From NCBI GenBank assembly GCA_959608625.1, contig CAUHQV010000010.1, positions 1-64,000 of the forward strand: a DNA stretch of 64,000 nt. The letters are read 5' to 3'. Made by a program: the position numbers and the translations under genes. The notes beneath the pieces were generated by a model. It saw nothing but the letters and a program-made list of their open reading frames with translations. It was not told the DNA's origin and ran no database searches. The stretch's first letter is position 1; each line of letters opens with the position of its first letter. The DNA is from an uncultured Flavobacteriales bacterium (lineage in GTDB: Bacteria > Bacteroidota > Bacteroidia > Flavobacteriales > UBA1820). Positions 18,444 to 27,400 of this stretch are shown here, piece after piece.

Positions 18444-19076
18444 ATGGAAATGAAGAATACAGTCTTTTTTGTTTCGTTTTTGCTTTCGGCCTTTTCGGCC
18501 GCGGCACAGACTGTCCCTTATGCCCAGCGCCTGATGGCGGAATCCATAGCGGCTATAGAGTCGATGGGCGATTACCGGGCGGATTTTACGTACGCTGCCG
18601 GAAATGAAACGCCCAGGAAATGCATTTTGTATGCCCAAGGCGATAAATACCGGCTCGAAACGGATCTGTTCACCGTCCTGTCGGACGGCAAGTACGTTTA
18701 TGCCATCACCGACGATGAAAAGGAAGTGAGTGTACACGATGTGAAAGATGCCGGGCAGAGCATGGGGTTCGCTCCCGTACAGGTTATTCTGAAAAAGTTT
18801 TCCGAAACGTTTACGCCCCGGACCGATCGTCTGGAAGGTTCGGTGCAGTACCTGCGCCTGCTCCCTAAGGATGAAAACAGCCCGACGGGCCATATCCGGG
18901 TGGGGATCGATATGACGACGAAGCTTCCGGCGTATATCGAAGAAGTGTCCGTCAACGGCGCGCGTACGGTGTTGAAAATAGCCGTTATCCTCCGGGGGAA
19001 AGGGACGGATGATGCGCTGTATCGATTTGACGAAGGAAAATATAAAAAGATGGGGTATTATATAGCCCGGCCCTGA
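18444..19076 (+). CDS. Outer-membrane lipoprotein carrier LolA family protein
   Basis: The 210-residue protein starts with a signal peptide (MEMKNTVFFVSFLLSAFSAAAQ) and continues as a LolA-like beta structure: YRADFTYAAGN, KCILYAQGDKYRLET, VLSDGKYVYAITDDEKEVSVHDV and the later RVGIDMTTKLPAYIEEVSVNG. LolA proteins shuttle lipoproteins across the periplasm; Bacteroidota homologues of this short type are assigned to the same clan, though the ligand is less certain. It lies 18 bp after ftsK and 2 bp before the LptF/G gene, an arrangement that joins cell-division DNA transport with envelope biogenesis. A start three codons later is also possible. Confidence 0.82.
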   Translation: MEMKNTVFFVSFLLSAFSAAAQTVPYAQRLMAESIAAIESMGDYRADFTYAAGNETPRKCILYAQGDKYRLETDLFTVLSDGKYVYAITDDEKEVSVHDVKDAGQSMGFAPVQVILKKFSETFTPRTDRLEGSVQYLRLLPKDENSPTGHIRVGIDMTTKLPAYIEEVSVNGARTVLKIAVILRGKGTDDALYRFDEGKYKKMGYYIARP

Positions 19077-19078
19077 AC

Positions 19079-20620
19079 ATGAAGCTACTCGACAGGTACA
19101 TACTCAAGTCGTTCATATGGCCCTTTTTTGCGGCATTCTTCGTCGTGCTGTTGGTGTTCGTCCTCCAAATGCTCTGGTTGTACGCCGACGATATCATAGG
19201 CAAAGGCATCGGGTTCTTATCCATCGTGGAATTGATGGTATACCTTTCGGCGGCGATGGTGCCGATGGCCCTTCCTGTCTCTATCCTGCTGTCGTCTATT
19301 ATGACCTTCGGCAACCTGTCGGAGAATAGCGAACTCACGGCTTTCAAGGCGGCCGGGATCCCTCTTTTCCGCATCATGCTCTCGCTCATTATCCTGATGG
19401 TATTCGTATCTTACGGGGCCTTTGTCTTTTCCAACAAAGTCATCCCGTACGCCAATTTCAAGTACGAGACGATGCTCCGTAACATACTGAACAAAAAACC
19501 GACGCTCAATTTGGAGCCGGGGGTGATCACCACCCTTACTGATTTTTCGATACGGGTAGGGGAAAAGTTCCCTACGGAAGATGAGGTGCGGGACAGTATC
19601 CGCAATGTGCTTATATACGACCTGAGCGAGCATATGGGCACCACGACTATTATCGTAGCTAAATCCGGGTCTATCACCACTTCGGCGGACAAGCGCTATA
19701 TGATCCTTACCCTTTACGACGGAAATATGTACGACGAAGACATCCCTTCATCTTCCCAGTACCTCAAAAGGACTCGGCAGGCTATCAATAAATCGACGTT
19801 TCAAAAGCAAGTCTTTCCGATAGATATATCCTCTTTTACGATGGCCGACCTGAAAGAAGAGAGGGACGCCGATCGTTTTACGATGCTGGATATTTCCCAG
19901 CTTACGGTGGCATTGGATTCCATGCAAAGGCAGTATCGGGATATTGTCGGGAATTTCGCCCAGGATCAGGAACTTTACGCGCTGATCTCCGATTTGCCGT
20001 CCGACAGTTTGATGACTATTTACCGAGATACCTCTACTGTGGATATGGATACGCTCAAAGGCATTGCAAGCTATCTGGGCGACGGAAACGATGGAAGCCG
20101 GTATACCAGGAAAGATATATATAACCAGGGTGTCGAGAAAGTCCGCCGGGGGAAAGAGTTTTTAACCGATAATATCAAACGGCTGCGTAATTTTTCTACA
20201 CTGGTCAACAACTACGGATTGGAGATACACCGGAAATATGCGCTGGCTTTCCTTGTCATCGTACTGTTCTTTGTAGGAGCGCCCTTGGGTGCCCTGATCC
20301 GGAAAGGGGGAATAGGTCTGCCGGTGGTGGTGGCGATAGGGATATTCGTGGTCTATAATATTCTGTTCATGTCTGCCGAGAGGATGGGAAAAGAAGGCAC
20401 GTTGGATGTGGTATCGGCCCGTTGGCTGCCTACTTGGATACTCCTTCCGTTCGGCATATGGCTTACGTACCGTGCCACCAAGGACAAGGTAATCATCAAC
20501 CTCGACCCTCTGCTCAACCTGTTCGACAGGTTGTGGGCGAAAGTGCCTGAAAAGTACCGCAAAAAATTAAATTTTAAGAAAAAGAAAAATGACGGACAAT
20601 CTCAAGAAAAGACTCAGTAG
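19079..20620 (+). CDS. LptF/LptG family permease (YjgP/YjgQ)
   Basis: This membrane protein of the LptB2FG transporter extracts lipopolysaccharide from the inner membrane and pushes it along the Lpt bridge. The 513-residue chain begins MKLLDRYILKSFIWPFFAAFFVV, the typical YjgP/YjgQ start, with three helices in the first 125 residues. A large periplasmic jellyroll region follows (about 130-370), with an insertion longer than in Enterobacteria (DADRFTMLDISQLTVALDSM). Three further helices lie near the C terminus (ALAFLVIVLFFVGAPLGALI). Whether it corresponds to LptF or LptG is not decided. Its last 32 bp overlap the ribB start. Confidence 0.9.
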   Translation: MKLLDRYILKSFIWPFFAAFFVVLLVFVLQMLWLYADDIIGKGIGFLSIVELMVYLSAAMVPMALPVSILLSSIMTFGNLSENSELTAFKAAGIPLFRIMLSLIILMVFVSYGAFVFSNKVIPYANFKYETMLRNILNKKPTLNLEPGVITTLTDFSIRVGEKFPTEDEVRDSIRNVLIYDLSEHMGTTTIIVAKSGSITTSADKRYMILTLYDGNMYDEDIPSSSQYLKRTRQAINKSTFQKQVFPIDISSFTMADLKEERDADRFTMLDISQLTVALDSMQRQYRDIVGNFAQDQELYALISDLPSDSLMTIYRDTSTVDMDTLKGIASYLGDGNDGSRYTRKDIYNQGVEKVRRGKEFLTDNIKRLRNFSTLVNNYGLEIHRKYALAFLVIVLFFVGAPLGALIRKGGIGLPVVVAIGIFVVYNILFMSAERMGKEGTLDVVSARWLPTWILLPFGIWLTYRATKDKVIINLDPLLNLFDRLWAKVPEKYRKKLNFKKKKNDGQSQEKTQ

Positions 20621-21227
20621 TATAGAAGAAGCCCTCGAAGATTTTGCAGCAGGGAAATTATTGATCGTAGCGGACGATGCCGACCGGGAGAACGAAGGAG
20701 ATTTCGTGTGCGCCGGGGAAAAAATTACGCCCGATACTGTAAACTTTATGCTGTCCCGCGGCCGGGGTGTGTTGTGTGCTCCGCTGGCTCCCGAAATATG
20801 CGACCGGCTTGAAATGCCGATGATGGCCGAGGAGAACACCTCCCTTTTGGGAACACCGTTTACCGTATCGGTCGATCTTTTAGGCCGCGGCTGCACGACA
20901 GGAGTATCGATACACGACCGTTCGGCTACTCTGCAGGCGTTGGCCGATCCGGCTACCGCTCCTTCCGATTTGGGACGCCCCGGACATATATTTCCGCTGC
21001 GCGCCCGAAAGGGGGGTGTTTTGGAACGCAACGGCCATACCGAGGCCGTGGTAGATCTATGCCGGCTTTGCGGCTTGAATCCAGCCGGAGCCTTGATAGA
21101 GATCATGAACGAGGATGGAACGATGGCCCGCATGCCTGAGCTTTTGGGAATAGCGGATCAATACGGGCTTAAGGTGATCGCGATAGAAGACCTGGTCGAA
21201 TACCGCCGGAAACGCGAAGCATTGTAA
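20589..21227 (+). CDS. ribB: 3,4-dihydroxy-2-butanone-4-phosphate synthase
   Basis: RibB makes the four-carbon unit of riboflavin from ribulose-5-phosphate with loss of formate. The 212-residue protein is the stand-alone enzyme, without a fused GTP cyclohydrolase II domain. The acidic metal loop VADDADRENEGDFVCAGE (residues 26-43) is present, as are the GRGCTTGVSIHDRSAT segment and RPGHIFPLRARKGGVLERNGHTE. The start at 20589 overlaps the lptF/G gene by 32 bp; the sequence from MTDNLKKRLSSIEEALEDF is family-like, so the overlap looks real and suggests translational coupling. A strong terminator follows at 21248. Confidence 0.95.
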   Translation: MTDNLKKRLSSIEEALEDFAAGKLLIVADDADRENEGDFVCAGEKITPDTVNFMLSRGRGVLCAPLAPEICDRLEMPMMAEENTSLLGTPFTVSVDLLGRGCTTGVSIHDRSATLQALADPATAPSDLGRPGHIFPLRARKGGVLERNGHTEAVVDLCRLCGLNPAGALIEIMNEDGTMARMPELLGIADQYGLKVIAIEDLVEYRRKREAL

Positions 21228-21247
21228 TACAGAATGAGATGAAAACT

Positions 21248-21275
21248 AAAAATCCCGCCAACAGCGGGATTTTTA
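21248..21275 (+). terminator. Terminator of the ftsK-lolA-lptF/G-ribB operon
   Basis: AAAAATCCCGC-caaca-GCGGGATTTTT is a clean hairpin with T run, symmetrical enough to serve the convergent lipoprotein gene as well. Confidence 0.85.
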
Positions 21276-21292
21276 GTTTCACAAAGATGTTA

Positions 21293-22501
21293 TTATTTGC
21301 TTTTGAGCTTTACTACCGATAATACCGGATTGTCACCCGGTTTGAAAGCATCTTTTATTTTCTTGGCTTCGGCGGATAGTAGGGTTTCGTTCACGTTTTC
21401 TACCATTCCCAGGGTCGTGTAGCAATACATAGAGTTCCCTTCGCCGCCCAAAGGACTGAACACCGTAATACCGTCTATATCGTTTGCTACCGGGATGATC
21501 ACTTTTGGTTGGAGAGAGCAGCCGGCGATCACTTTTCCGCTTTCCGGGTAGAAGAACGCGGAGTAATTGCGGTTCTGCTTGCTGTAGGTGACTAGTGCCA
21601 CATCGTCGTACGCATAAAAACCGGTCATGAACACTTTATCCAAACCTTCATACAGTTTATCCAGAGAGTATACTGCCGGTTTGTCCTTCAGTACATCCTC
21701 GATGTATTTTTTGTTCAACGATTCGTTGTTGTTGCCGAAATCGGCCAGGTATAAGGGTTTTACCGCGTCCTTTGTGGCGAGGAATACGGTGTCGCACAGA
21801 GGTGCAATAAAAGTCACACCGTCCTTTATCCGGCTGAAGTTGGATCGGATGCCGATCATGTAAGAGGGATCCAGTGCTTTAGGGCGTACCACATACCGAC
21901 CGGTAACCCCATGTTGCAAATTCATCAGGATCAGGTTTGGTGTGTCCCCTCCGTAATATTTGCTGTTGTTGTAGTTGGGATTCAAAGCAAGGGTGCTATC
22001 CGCTATGTATTGAAAATTTTCCACATAGAAAAGGGTAGGGGTTTTGGATAAAAAAGCCCCTTCCGGGTCGAATTCCAAAATCATTTTGCGCGCCGCATCT
22101 AAAATAAAGATGCGGTTTGTGGCAGGATCGGCCGTTACATCTCCCAGAATAGCGTATTGACTTTCGTTTGCGCCTTTGGAACTTATCTCGCGGACGAATT
22201 TCCCATCTTTGGTAAATAAATACACATGTTCCCAGGATTTTTTATCCATGATGATCAAGTAATCGCTCATAGGGACGATTTTCCATATATTCTCGATCTT
22301 ACATGAATCGGTAGTTTCCAGGGGGATGTAGGAGATGGACTCTACTACCCGGGACATATTTATGTTACTTTCTTTATTCCCGGTAGGAAGGTCAATGGCA
22401 AAGAAACCGTCGGAGATTTCTTTTTTTCCTCCCGGGGAGCAGGCAAAAAATGCTGGAACCAGCAACAGGATGCAAATGGTGGTTAGTGCAGTCTTTTTCA
22501 T
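21293..22501 (-). CDS. Six-bladed beta-propeller lipoprotein
   Basis: The 402-residue protein has a lipoprotein signal (LLLVPAFFACSPGGKK, lipidated cysteine at about residue 21). It belongs by appearance to the Bacteroidota six-bladed beta-propeller family: VESISYIPLETTDSCKIENIWKI, LFTKDGKFVREIS, DPATNRIFILDAARKMILEFDPEG and LALNPNYN are NHL-like blade motifs. Members are abundant in gut Bacteroidales. Their role is not established beyond surface or periplasmic binding. The neighbour DUF3276 gene ends 24 bp upstream on the same strand, so the two may be co-transcribed. Confidence 0.8.
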   Translation of the reverse strand: MKKTALTTICILLLVPAFFACSPGGKKEISDGFFAIDLPTGNKESNINMSRVVESISYIPLETTDSCKIENIWKIVPMSDYLIIMDKKSWEHVYLFTKDGKFVREISSKGANESQYAILGDVTADPATNRIFILDAARKMILEFDPEGAFLSKTPTLFYVENFQYIADSTLALNPNYNNSKYYGGDTPNLILMNLQHGVTGRYVVRPKALDPSYMIGIRSNFSRIKDGVTFIAPLCDTVFLATKDAVKPLYLADFGNNNESLNKKYIEDVLKDKPAVYSLDKLYEGLDKVFMTGFYAYDDVALVTYSKQNRNYSAFFYPESGKVIAGCSLQPKVIIPVANDIDGITVFSPLGGEGNSMYCYTTLGMVENVNETLLSAEAKKIKDAFKPGDNPVLSVVKLKSK

Positions 22502-22524
22502 AGGGCGGTAAACTTTTTGAGATA

Positions 22525-22944
22525 TCAGATATCTTCGAATTCGATATTGGTGAAGCGGCTGTCCAGTACCGGATCGCGGGTGGTTTTCTTTTCTTCTTCT
22601 GCCGCATCCGGGGTTTCCTTATCTTCCGGTTGGTCGTATGCCGGTTTTTTATAGTCTTTTATATGTCGTTCCGAGATGACTTCGGCCCCTTTTTCCTGCA
22701 AGATGAAGTCGGTCGCCTCATCCAGGAAAGAACGGAATGCTTCGAAATCTTCTTTATACAAATAGATCTTGTGCTTCTTGTATTCGCTTTCTCCGGACTC
22801 CTGACTGAATTTTTTACTTTCGGTGATGGTCAGGTAGTAATCTCCTGCCTTGGTGGCTCTCACGTCAAAGAAATAAGTCCTTCTACCGGCTCTTAGCGCT
22901 TTGGAAAAAATTTCTTCGTTTGCCTGAAAATCGTTTTCTGCCAT
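22525..22944 (-). CDS. DUF3276 (PUR-type nucleic-acid-binding) family protein
   Basis: The 139-residue protein carries the conserved Bacteroidota DUF3276 module, a bacterial relative of the PUR-alpha fold: EEIFSKALRAGRRTYFFDVRATK, then DYYLTITESKK and KHKIYLYKEDFEAFRSFLDEA. Such proteins are reported to bind single-stranded nucleic acid; the cellular role is unclear. The last 40 residues are acidic and less conserved (KKTTRDPVLDSRF and the end FEDI). It precedes the beta-propeller gene and is transcribed away from the tRNA gene. A full promoter (TTTG-22-TAGATTTG) lies in front. Confidence 0.88.
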   Translation of the reverse strand: MAENDFQANEEIFSKALRAGRRTYFFDVRATKAGDYYLTITESKKFSQESGESEYKKHKIYLYKEDFEAFRSFLDEATDFILQEKGAEVISERHIKDYKKPAYDQPEDKETPDAAEEEKKTTRDPVLDSRFTNIEFEDI

Positions 22945-22976
22945 TGTTAGTTAGGAATTTGTGATAAAGTATAGCA

Positions 22977-23010
22977 CAAATCTAAAAAATATTTGTCATA
23001 GCTGCACAAA
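22977..23010 (-). promoter_or_regulatory. Predicted DUF3276 gene promoter
   Basis: On the minus strand TTTG (23010-23007), a 22-base spacer and TAGATTTG (22984-22977), 33 bp before the start codon. Confidence 0.55.
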
Positions 23011-23052
23011 CGATGGTTAAACTTTCACAATTTTTAAAAAAATGATTTTTTT

Positions 23053-23084
23053 ATTGCCTTAAAAGAATATTAGTGGTATTTTTG
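23053..23084 (+). promoter_or_regulatory. Predicted tRNA-Lys promoter
   Basis: TTG at 23054-23056, a 20-base spacer and TATTTTTG at 23077-23084, 37 bp before the tRNA. Confidence 0.6.
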
Positions 23085-23120
23085 TGCCCGCAAACGTGAG
23101 GGTAATTACTCATAAGCAGA

Positions 23121-23193
23121 GTTTCGGTAGCTCAGTTGGTAGAGCAATTGACTCTTAATCAATGGGTCGAGGGTTCGAGCCCCTCCCGGAACA
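23121..23193 (+). tRNA. tRNA-Lys (anticodon CTT)
   Basis: A full cloverleaf can be folded. The acceptor stem is GTTTCGG with CCGGAAC (one G-U pair), the D arm GCTCAGTTGGTAGAGC, the anticodon arm ATTGA-CTCTTAA-TCAAT with anticodon CTT, and the T arm GAGGG-TTCGAGC-CCCTC. The discriminator is A and no CCA is encoded. It reads lysine AAG codons. Its 3' end is the left boundary of a large insertion, and the gene is kept intact by the inserted sequence. Confidence 0.96.
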
Positions 23194-23260
23194 CTAAATT
23201 GCAAAAAGCTGTGAATCAGCAATCTAAAAGCCTCTGAATGTCGTTTCAGGGGCTTTTTTT
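23165..23260 (+). repeat. attL-like direct repeat at the tRNA 3' end
   Basis: The tRNA-Lys 3' part and following terminator recur at 36664-36766 in the same orientation. The core of 29 identical bases spans 23180-23208 and starts in the T stem. The next 51 bases differ at 4 positions. This is the classical footprint of site-specific integration into a tRNA gene. Confidence 0.85.
23229..23260 (+). terminator. Terminator after tRNA-Lys (left copy)
   Basis: Stem CCTCTGAA / TTTCAGGGG with loop TGTCG, followed by seven T. A near-identical copy is at the right end of the element. Confidence 0.75.
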
Positions 23261-23315
23261 ATGCCTGTTTTTAGGCTTGTAATGTTAAGATGAGCATGAT
23301 TTTTAGGCTCTTAAC

Positions 23316-23323
23316 TACCTTTG
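23316..23323 (+). promoter_or_regulatory. Predicted integrase promoter -7 element
   Basis: TACCTTTG, 26 bp before the ATG of the truncated integrase; no clear -33 TTTG. Confidence 0.35.
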
Positions 23324-23348
23324 TTTATGAATTGTTGATGGAAAAATT

Positions 23349-23852
23349 ATGGCTATAACTTTCAAGGCAGATATTCTAAAGCACGACCAAAGAAAAGACG
23401 GAACATGGAACGTTAAAATACGTGTGACCAAAGATCGGAAAATAAAAAGAATCCCTACGAATTATTACGTTTCGAAGGGTTCCGTTTCACGTAAAGGTGA
23501 AATAACGAACTTGGAAATTCTAAAGAATTGCCAAACAATAATTGATGATTATCGAAATATTGTAAATAGCCTGGGAGATCAGATTGATTTCTATAATATA
23601 GATCACCTCGCAAAATACCTTGTTTCGGAACGAAAAAGGAAAAAAACAAATGATCTCATTGATTTTATCGCACTGGGGGAAGAGCACATTGAAAACTTAA
23701 AGAAAGAAAAGCGAAAAGGATACGCAACGAGTATTCGAAATACCGTTCTTATTGGGTCAATTTTACCGTGTTTTCCAATTGCCGATGTAAATATAAGAAA
23801 AAAAAGCGCAAGCCCCGGAGGGCTTGCGCTTGCTGTCAAAGAATGCGCCTAA
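23349..23852 (+). pseudogene. Truncated tyrosine site-specific recombinase (phage-type integrase)
   Basis: The first about 145 residues look like the N-terminal part of a Bacteroidota phage integrase: an arm-type DNA-binding domain (ADILKHDQRKDGTWNVKIRVTKDRKIKRIPTNYYV, quoted in parts: positions 6-40) and the start of the SAM-like core-binding domain (DFIALGEEHIENLKKEKRKG). Integrases of this type run to about 400 residues with the R-H-R-Y catalytic domain. Here the frame leaves the family after TVLIGSILPCFP and ends in a stop after crossing a terminator hairpin. The catalytic part is absent from the window. Its place beside the tRNA fits the integrase of the element. Confidence 0.75.
23798..23831 (-). 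terminator. Terminator of the RHS/immunity operon
   Basis: On the minus strand AAGCGCAAGCCC-tccg-GGGCTTGCGCTT is followed by a long T run. It stands 18 bp beyond the lipoprotein stop and marks the point where the integrase coding sequence is broken. Confidence 0.85.
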
Positions 23853-24445
23853 AGGTTTTCATCCGGAGTGATCCTAGGGGCTGTTTTTTTATTTCCAATT
23901 AAACCCAGACCGGTGGACATAGTACGCAGGCTATCCGGACTCACTATTTCAAATGTCCTGCAGGGTAGGGAATAATTCTCCCACATTTCGGGGAATCGGT
24001 CAAATCCCGGTATGGAATCCCGGAACTCCGTCATTTTGCTTACATCGATCATGCCGCTCAGGTAATTGTTTTCGTCCCACAGATTCGAATACAGAATAAG
24101 ATGGTCGCCATCGATATAATAATATTGAGGCTCGTCATACCAATAATCACTTCTCAGAGTGAGTGCAGGGACTCCTCTCTCCTTGTAAGAAAGTATGTAG
24201 TATACCTTTACTTCTTCCCATTTTATTTTTTCCTCTGTATCGTCGTCCCACTTTACTCCATTGCCTTTGTTCTCCACAAGATCGATAAACTCGTCGATCG
24301 CTTTTCGTAGCGCGGGATTAAACGGGCTGTCCGCTGCTTTCTGTTGTTCAGCCTGTTGTTCGGCAGTTACCGGGTTTGAATCGGCTTTCCTGTCCGAACA
24401 GGAAAGACAGAAAATAAAGCAAAATAGGAGGATTGTCTTTTTCAT
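23849..24445 (-). CDS. Lipoprotein coupled to the RHS toxin gene, immunity candidate
   Basis: The 198-residue protein has a lipoprotein signal (LLFCFIFCLSC, lipidated C16). The remainder is acidic and resembles no family I can name: FIDLVENKGNGVKWDDDTEE, VPALTLRSDYWYDEPQYYYIDGD (in two parts) and PGFDRFPEMWENYSLP. Its ATG overlaps the stop of the RHS gene (ATGA), so translation is coupled. A terminator follows directly. In polymorphic toxin systems the gene right after the toxin tip usually encodes immunity, and position, size and coupling fit that role. A periplasm-facing lipoprotein would meet a toxin arriving from outside. Function is inference from context. Confidence 0.7.
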   Translation of the reverse strand: MKKTILLFCFIFCLSCSDRKADSNPVTAEQQAEQQKAADSPFNPALRKAIDEFIDLVENKGNGVKWDDDTEEKIKWEEVKVYYILSYKERGVPALTLRSDYWYDEPQYYYIDGDHLILYSNLWDENNYLSGMIDVSKMTEFRDSIPGFDRFPEMWENYSLPCRTFEIVSPDSLRTMSTGLGLIGNKKTAPRITPDENL

Positions 24446-27400
24446 TTGTATGTGTTATAATTTTTATTTACGACATAGTTTTGCATGCTCTTGGTGTCCG
24501 TGATCCGGAATGATTTCGTATTGTTATTATTGTGCATATAGTGGTACATTTCGCGGTTATCAGGGACATAAACATAATGATTAGGGAGCTTATTTACCGG
24601 TATGGAACCGTCCGGAGTAATTCTTGCAAATCTACCCCCTGCAACTTTCAAATCATAAGTAGCATACCAGTTGTCTCTAAACTCCCAATACTCTCCAGAG
24701 GCTCCCTTTTTCTTAGTATCAGGGTGTGAATGTATATCAAAACGCATATCTCGCTCGTTATAAGGGCCATCAGTTACTATAACACTTTCTTCACTATGGC
24801 TTGTTCTTACCAAAAATTGGTAACCGAGTGATGTTGAATAGCCGTTTAGTCCCCATTCCACTTTCGAATAATCCGCTCCAAATTTAAACACATTGAATGC
24901 GTCGCCAGCATTTGAAGTGGTGCCGTAATTATAATAGCCATCACCACCCCCTCCTTCATGTCTTTTTTCTCTGCTGAAATTCTTCAAAAAGCCTGTATCA
25001 TCTACAAATGTCATATGATAATTACCATAGCTATCGTAAGTGTACAGCATATCTCGATTCGGCGTTCTGGCAAGAAAATCATAAAACTCAGGATAATCCG
25101 GGAAAGGATTAGGTCCATAACCGGGATATCTCTGCTCAACATAGCCCTCAGCATCCATATAGTAAGCGTCCTCTCCATTGGGATCGATGAACACCACCGG
25201 ATTGTTCCCGCAGTAGGTGAACGGATTTTCAAACTGCCGCGCCGGGTCCATGTTGAACCAGCGGCCGTAGGTCGGGTTGTAGAACCTCGCCCCGAAGTCG
25301 TACAACTCCAGCATCGAACTGGCTACACTTCCTTCCTGATACTCTTTTCCCCCGAACAAATACTTGTTCAAGTGCAGGTTGTTCGTCGAGTGCGCTATCC
25401 CGTAAGGGTAGTAGTCCGTGTTCTGCCCTTCGTTGACCAGATTGCCGTTTCTTACAGCCAACAAAGCCCGCGTATTCCCCAAGTGGTCGGTTTTGAAGTA
25501 CTTGTACACCCAGGCCGAGCCTTCCTTCACCACCAAGCCCTCCGGATGGAGCATGTACGACAACTGCTGAGCTGCGCTTCCAGCCTTCGAATAGACCATC
25601 ACCGAGCGATAGTATGTGGAATTATTCCCCGCGTTGGTCGAAGAGGCGATCTTCTCCCCGCGCGCGTTGTAAATATAGCTATTAAATTCGGATCCGTTGT
25701 ATATTCTTCCCGGCAAATCCAAATCATTGTAGATTATCTGCACCCCGGACAGCCCGTCTTTGGTCATATTTGCATTTGCATCGTACTGGAACCCCGCCGA
25801 GCCGTTGACGCTCATCAGCGTATAGCCGTTCGATCCATCGGTATAGGCCATCGTAAAATTGTGCAAAGCCGCACCGCTCGCGTTCGTGCGCTGGATGGAC
25901 AGGATGTTGCCGGCACGGTCGTACCCGCCGATGGTTTCTTTGTACTTCGTGCTGGCTGTCCACGTCGCGCCGGGCTTCTCGTAAAAAGACGCCGAGGTGT
26001 ACTGTTTGAGCGCATCGTAGGTATAGGCGTAGGCTTTTTGGTCGCCCGTGGCGCTGTTGCTCCACGTCACCTGCGAGATCAGCCCGTCCGATCGTCCGGC
26101 CACATTCGGGATGAGACTCTTGTCAAATCCGAGTTTGTACGAGAACGAGGGCGATGTAGTGGCAATGTTCCGCCCGGCGATGTCGTACGCGTAGGTCGTT
26201 GTCTCCTTGCCGTTGTGAATTTTCTTGGAGGCGACACGACCCAGGTCGTCGTAGGCGTATTCCGCCAGGACGACTTCGCCTTGGGCATCGCCGGTGATCT
26301 TTTGGCGGACCTTGAGCAACCGGCCGTACCCGTCGTAATCGAACCATTTGTTGTATTCGTACGTGACGTTGTCCACGATTTGCTTGACCTTGGTGCGGGT
26401 GACCTGCCCGTTGAAGTTGTGCGCGTTGGAAACGATCTCTTTTCCCGCTGGCCACAGGTCGGAGATGGTCTGGATGGCGTTGTAGTTGTCGTCGTAATAC
26501 GTGACCGAGGTGAGCCATTGAGGAAGGCTTTGCCCGATTATCTTGGTCTTCGTCCCTGTGGTCAGCCCGGTCACGCTATTGGTCGTTTTGAGAACGCCAA
26601 GCGTATCGGCAAGTGAAAACCCATAAGTGGTGGTATTGGTGATCCAGTCGTAATCGTCGTAATACGTAACATTCCATATATCCGATTCCTTTACGTTCGT
26701 GGGATAGGCTTGGTTGGTATAACCATGCAGGGCGGCACCCCGGCTTTCGAACAGGATCCCAGTATTAGGAGCTGACGTCGTGCTCATCGTTCGCACCATC
26801 CCGTTGTTTTGGGCGGAACTGTTGAGCGAATCCTGGATAGCTTTTAACCGTTCCATGCTGGCAGCAGCGATCCGTATCCGGGCGAGCGAATCTGTATCCA
26901 GTTCCAAGGTCATGTCCGCCGATCGGGACAGGCCGTCAACGCCGCTGGCGCTCATCCTGCTCTGGAGATCGATAGTCCCTATCGACCCGCCAAGGGCGAT
27001 AACCCCGCTCATAACCGGGCGGTTCTGGGAGTCATATTTCACAAACGCGGATTCGTTCGTTTGGCTCAGTTTGTTGGTTTGCGTCAGGACCACCCTATTG
27101 AGTACATCATAGACATAATACGTGCGCCCGTAACCGGGGAACCACTCGGCAATCGGCCTGTTGCGCTCGTCATATTGGGTATAGTAAGAATATTTCTTCA
27201 AATCAAAAGGCGTATAGGCATAAGTAGTCGAAGTGATGGCCGACTCCAGCGCCGAAGGAATGGTATAGCGCAAGCGGCTGAAGTCATCGTACACGTAGTA
27301 TGTGATCCGACGGTCGGAGCCGGAAACGCGGGTTTCCGAGGCGATTGCCTGCCCCAGGGAATTCACATATTCATACGTGTCATGCCCATCGCCAGTTGAA

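Noticed and set aside
15759..18893. 1044-residue minus-strand frame opposite ftsK and lolA
   Set aside because: Antisense shadow of two recognised genes.
24958..26616. Plus-strand frame of 552 residues opposite the RHS gene
   Set aside because: Shadow of a strongly supported RHS coding sequence.
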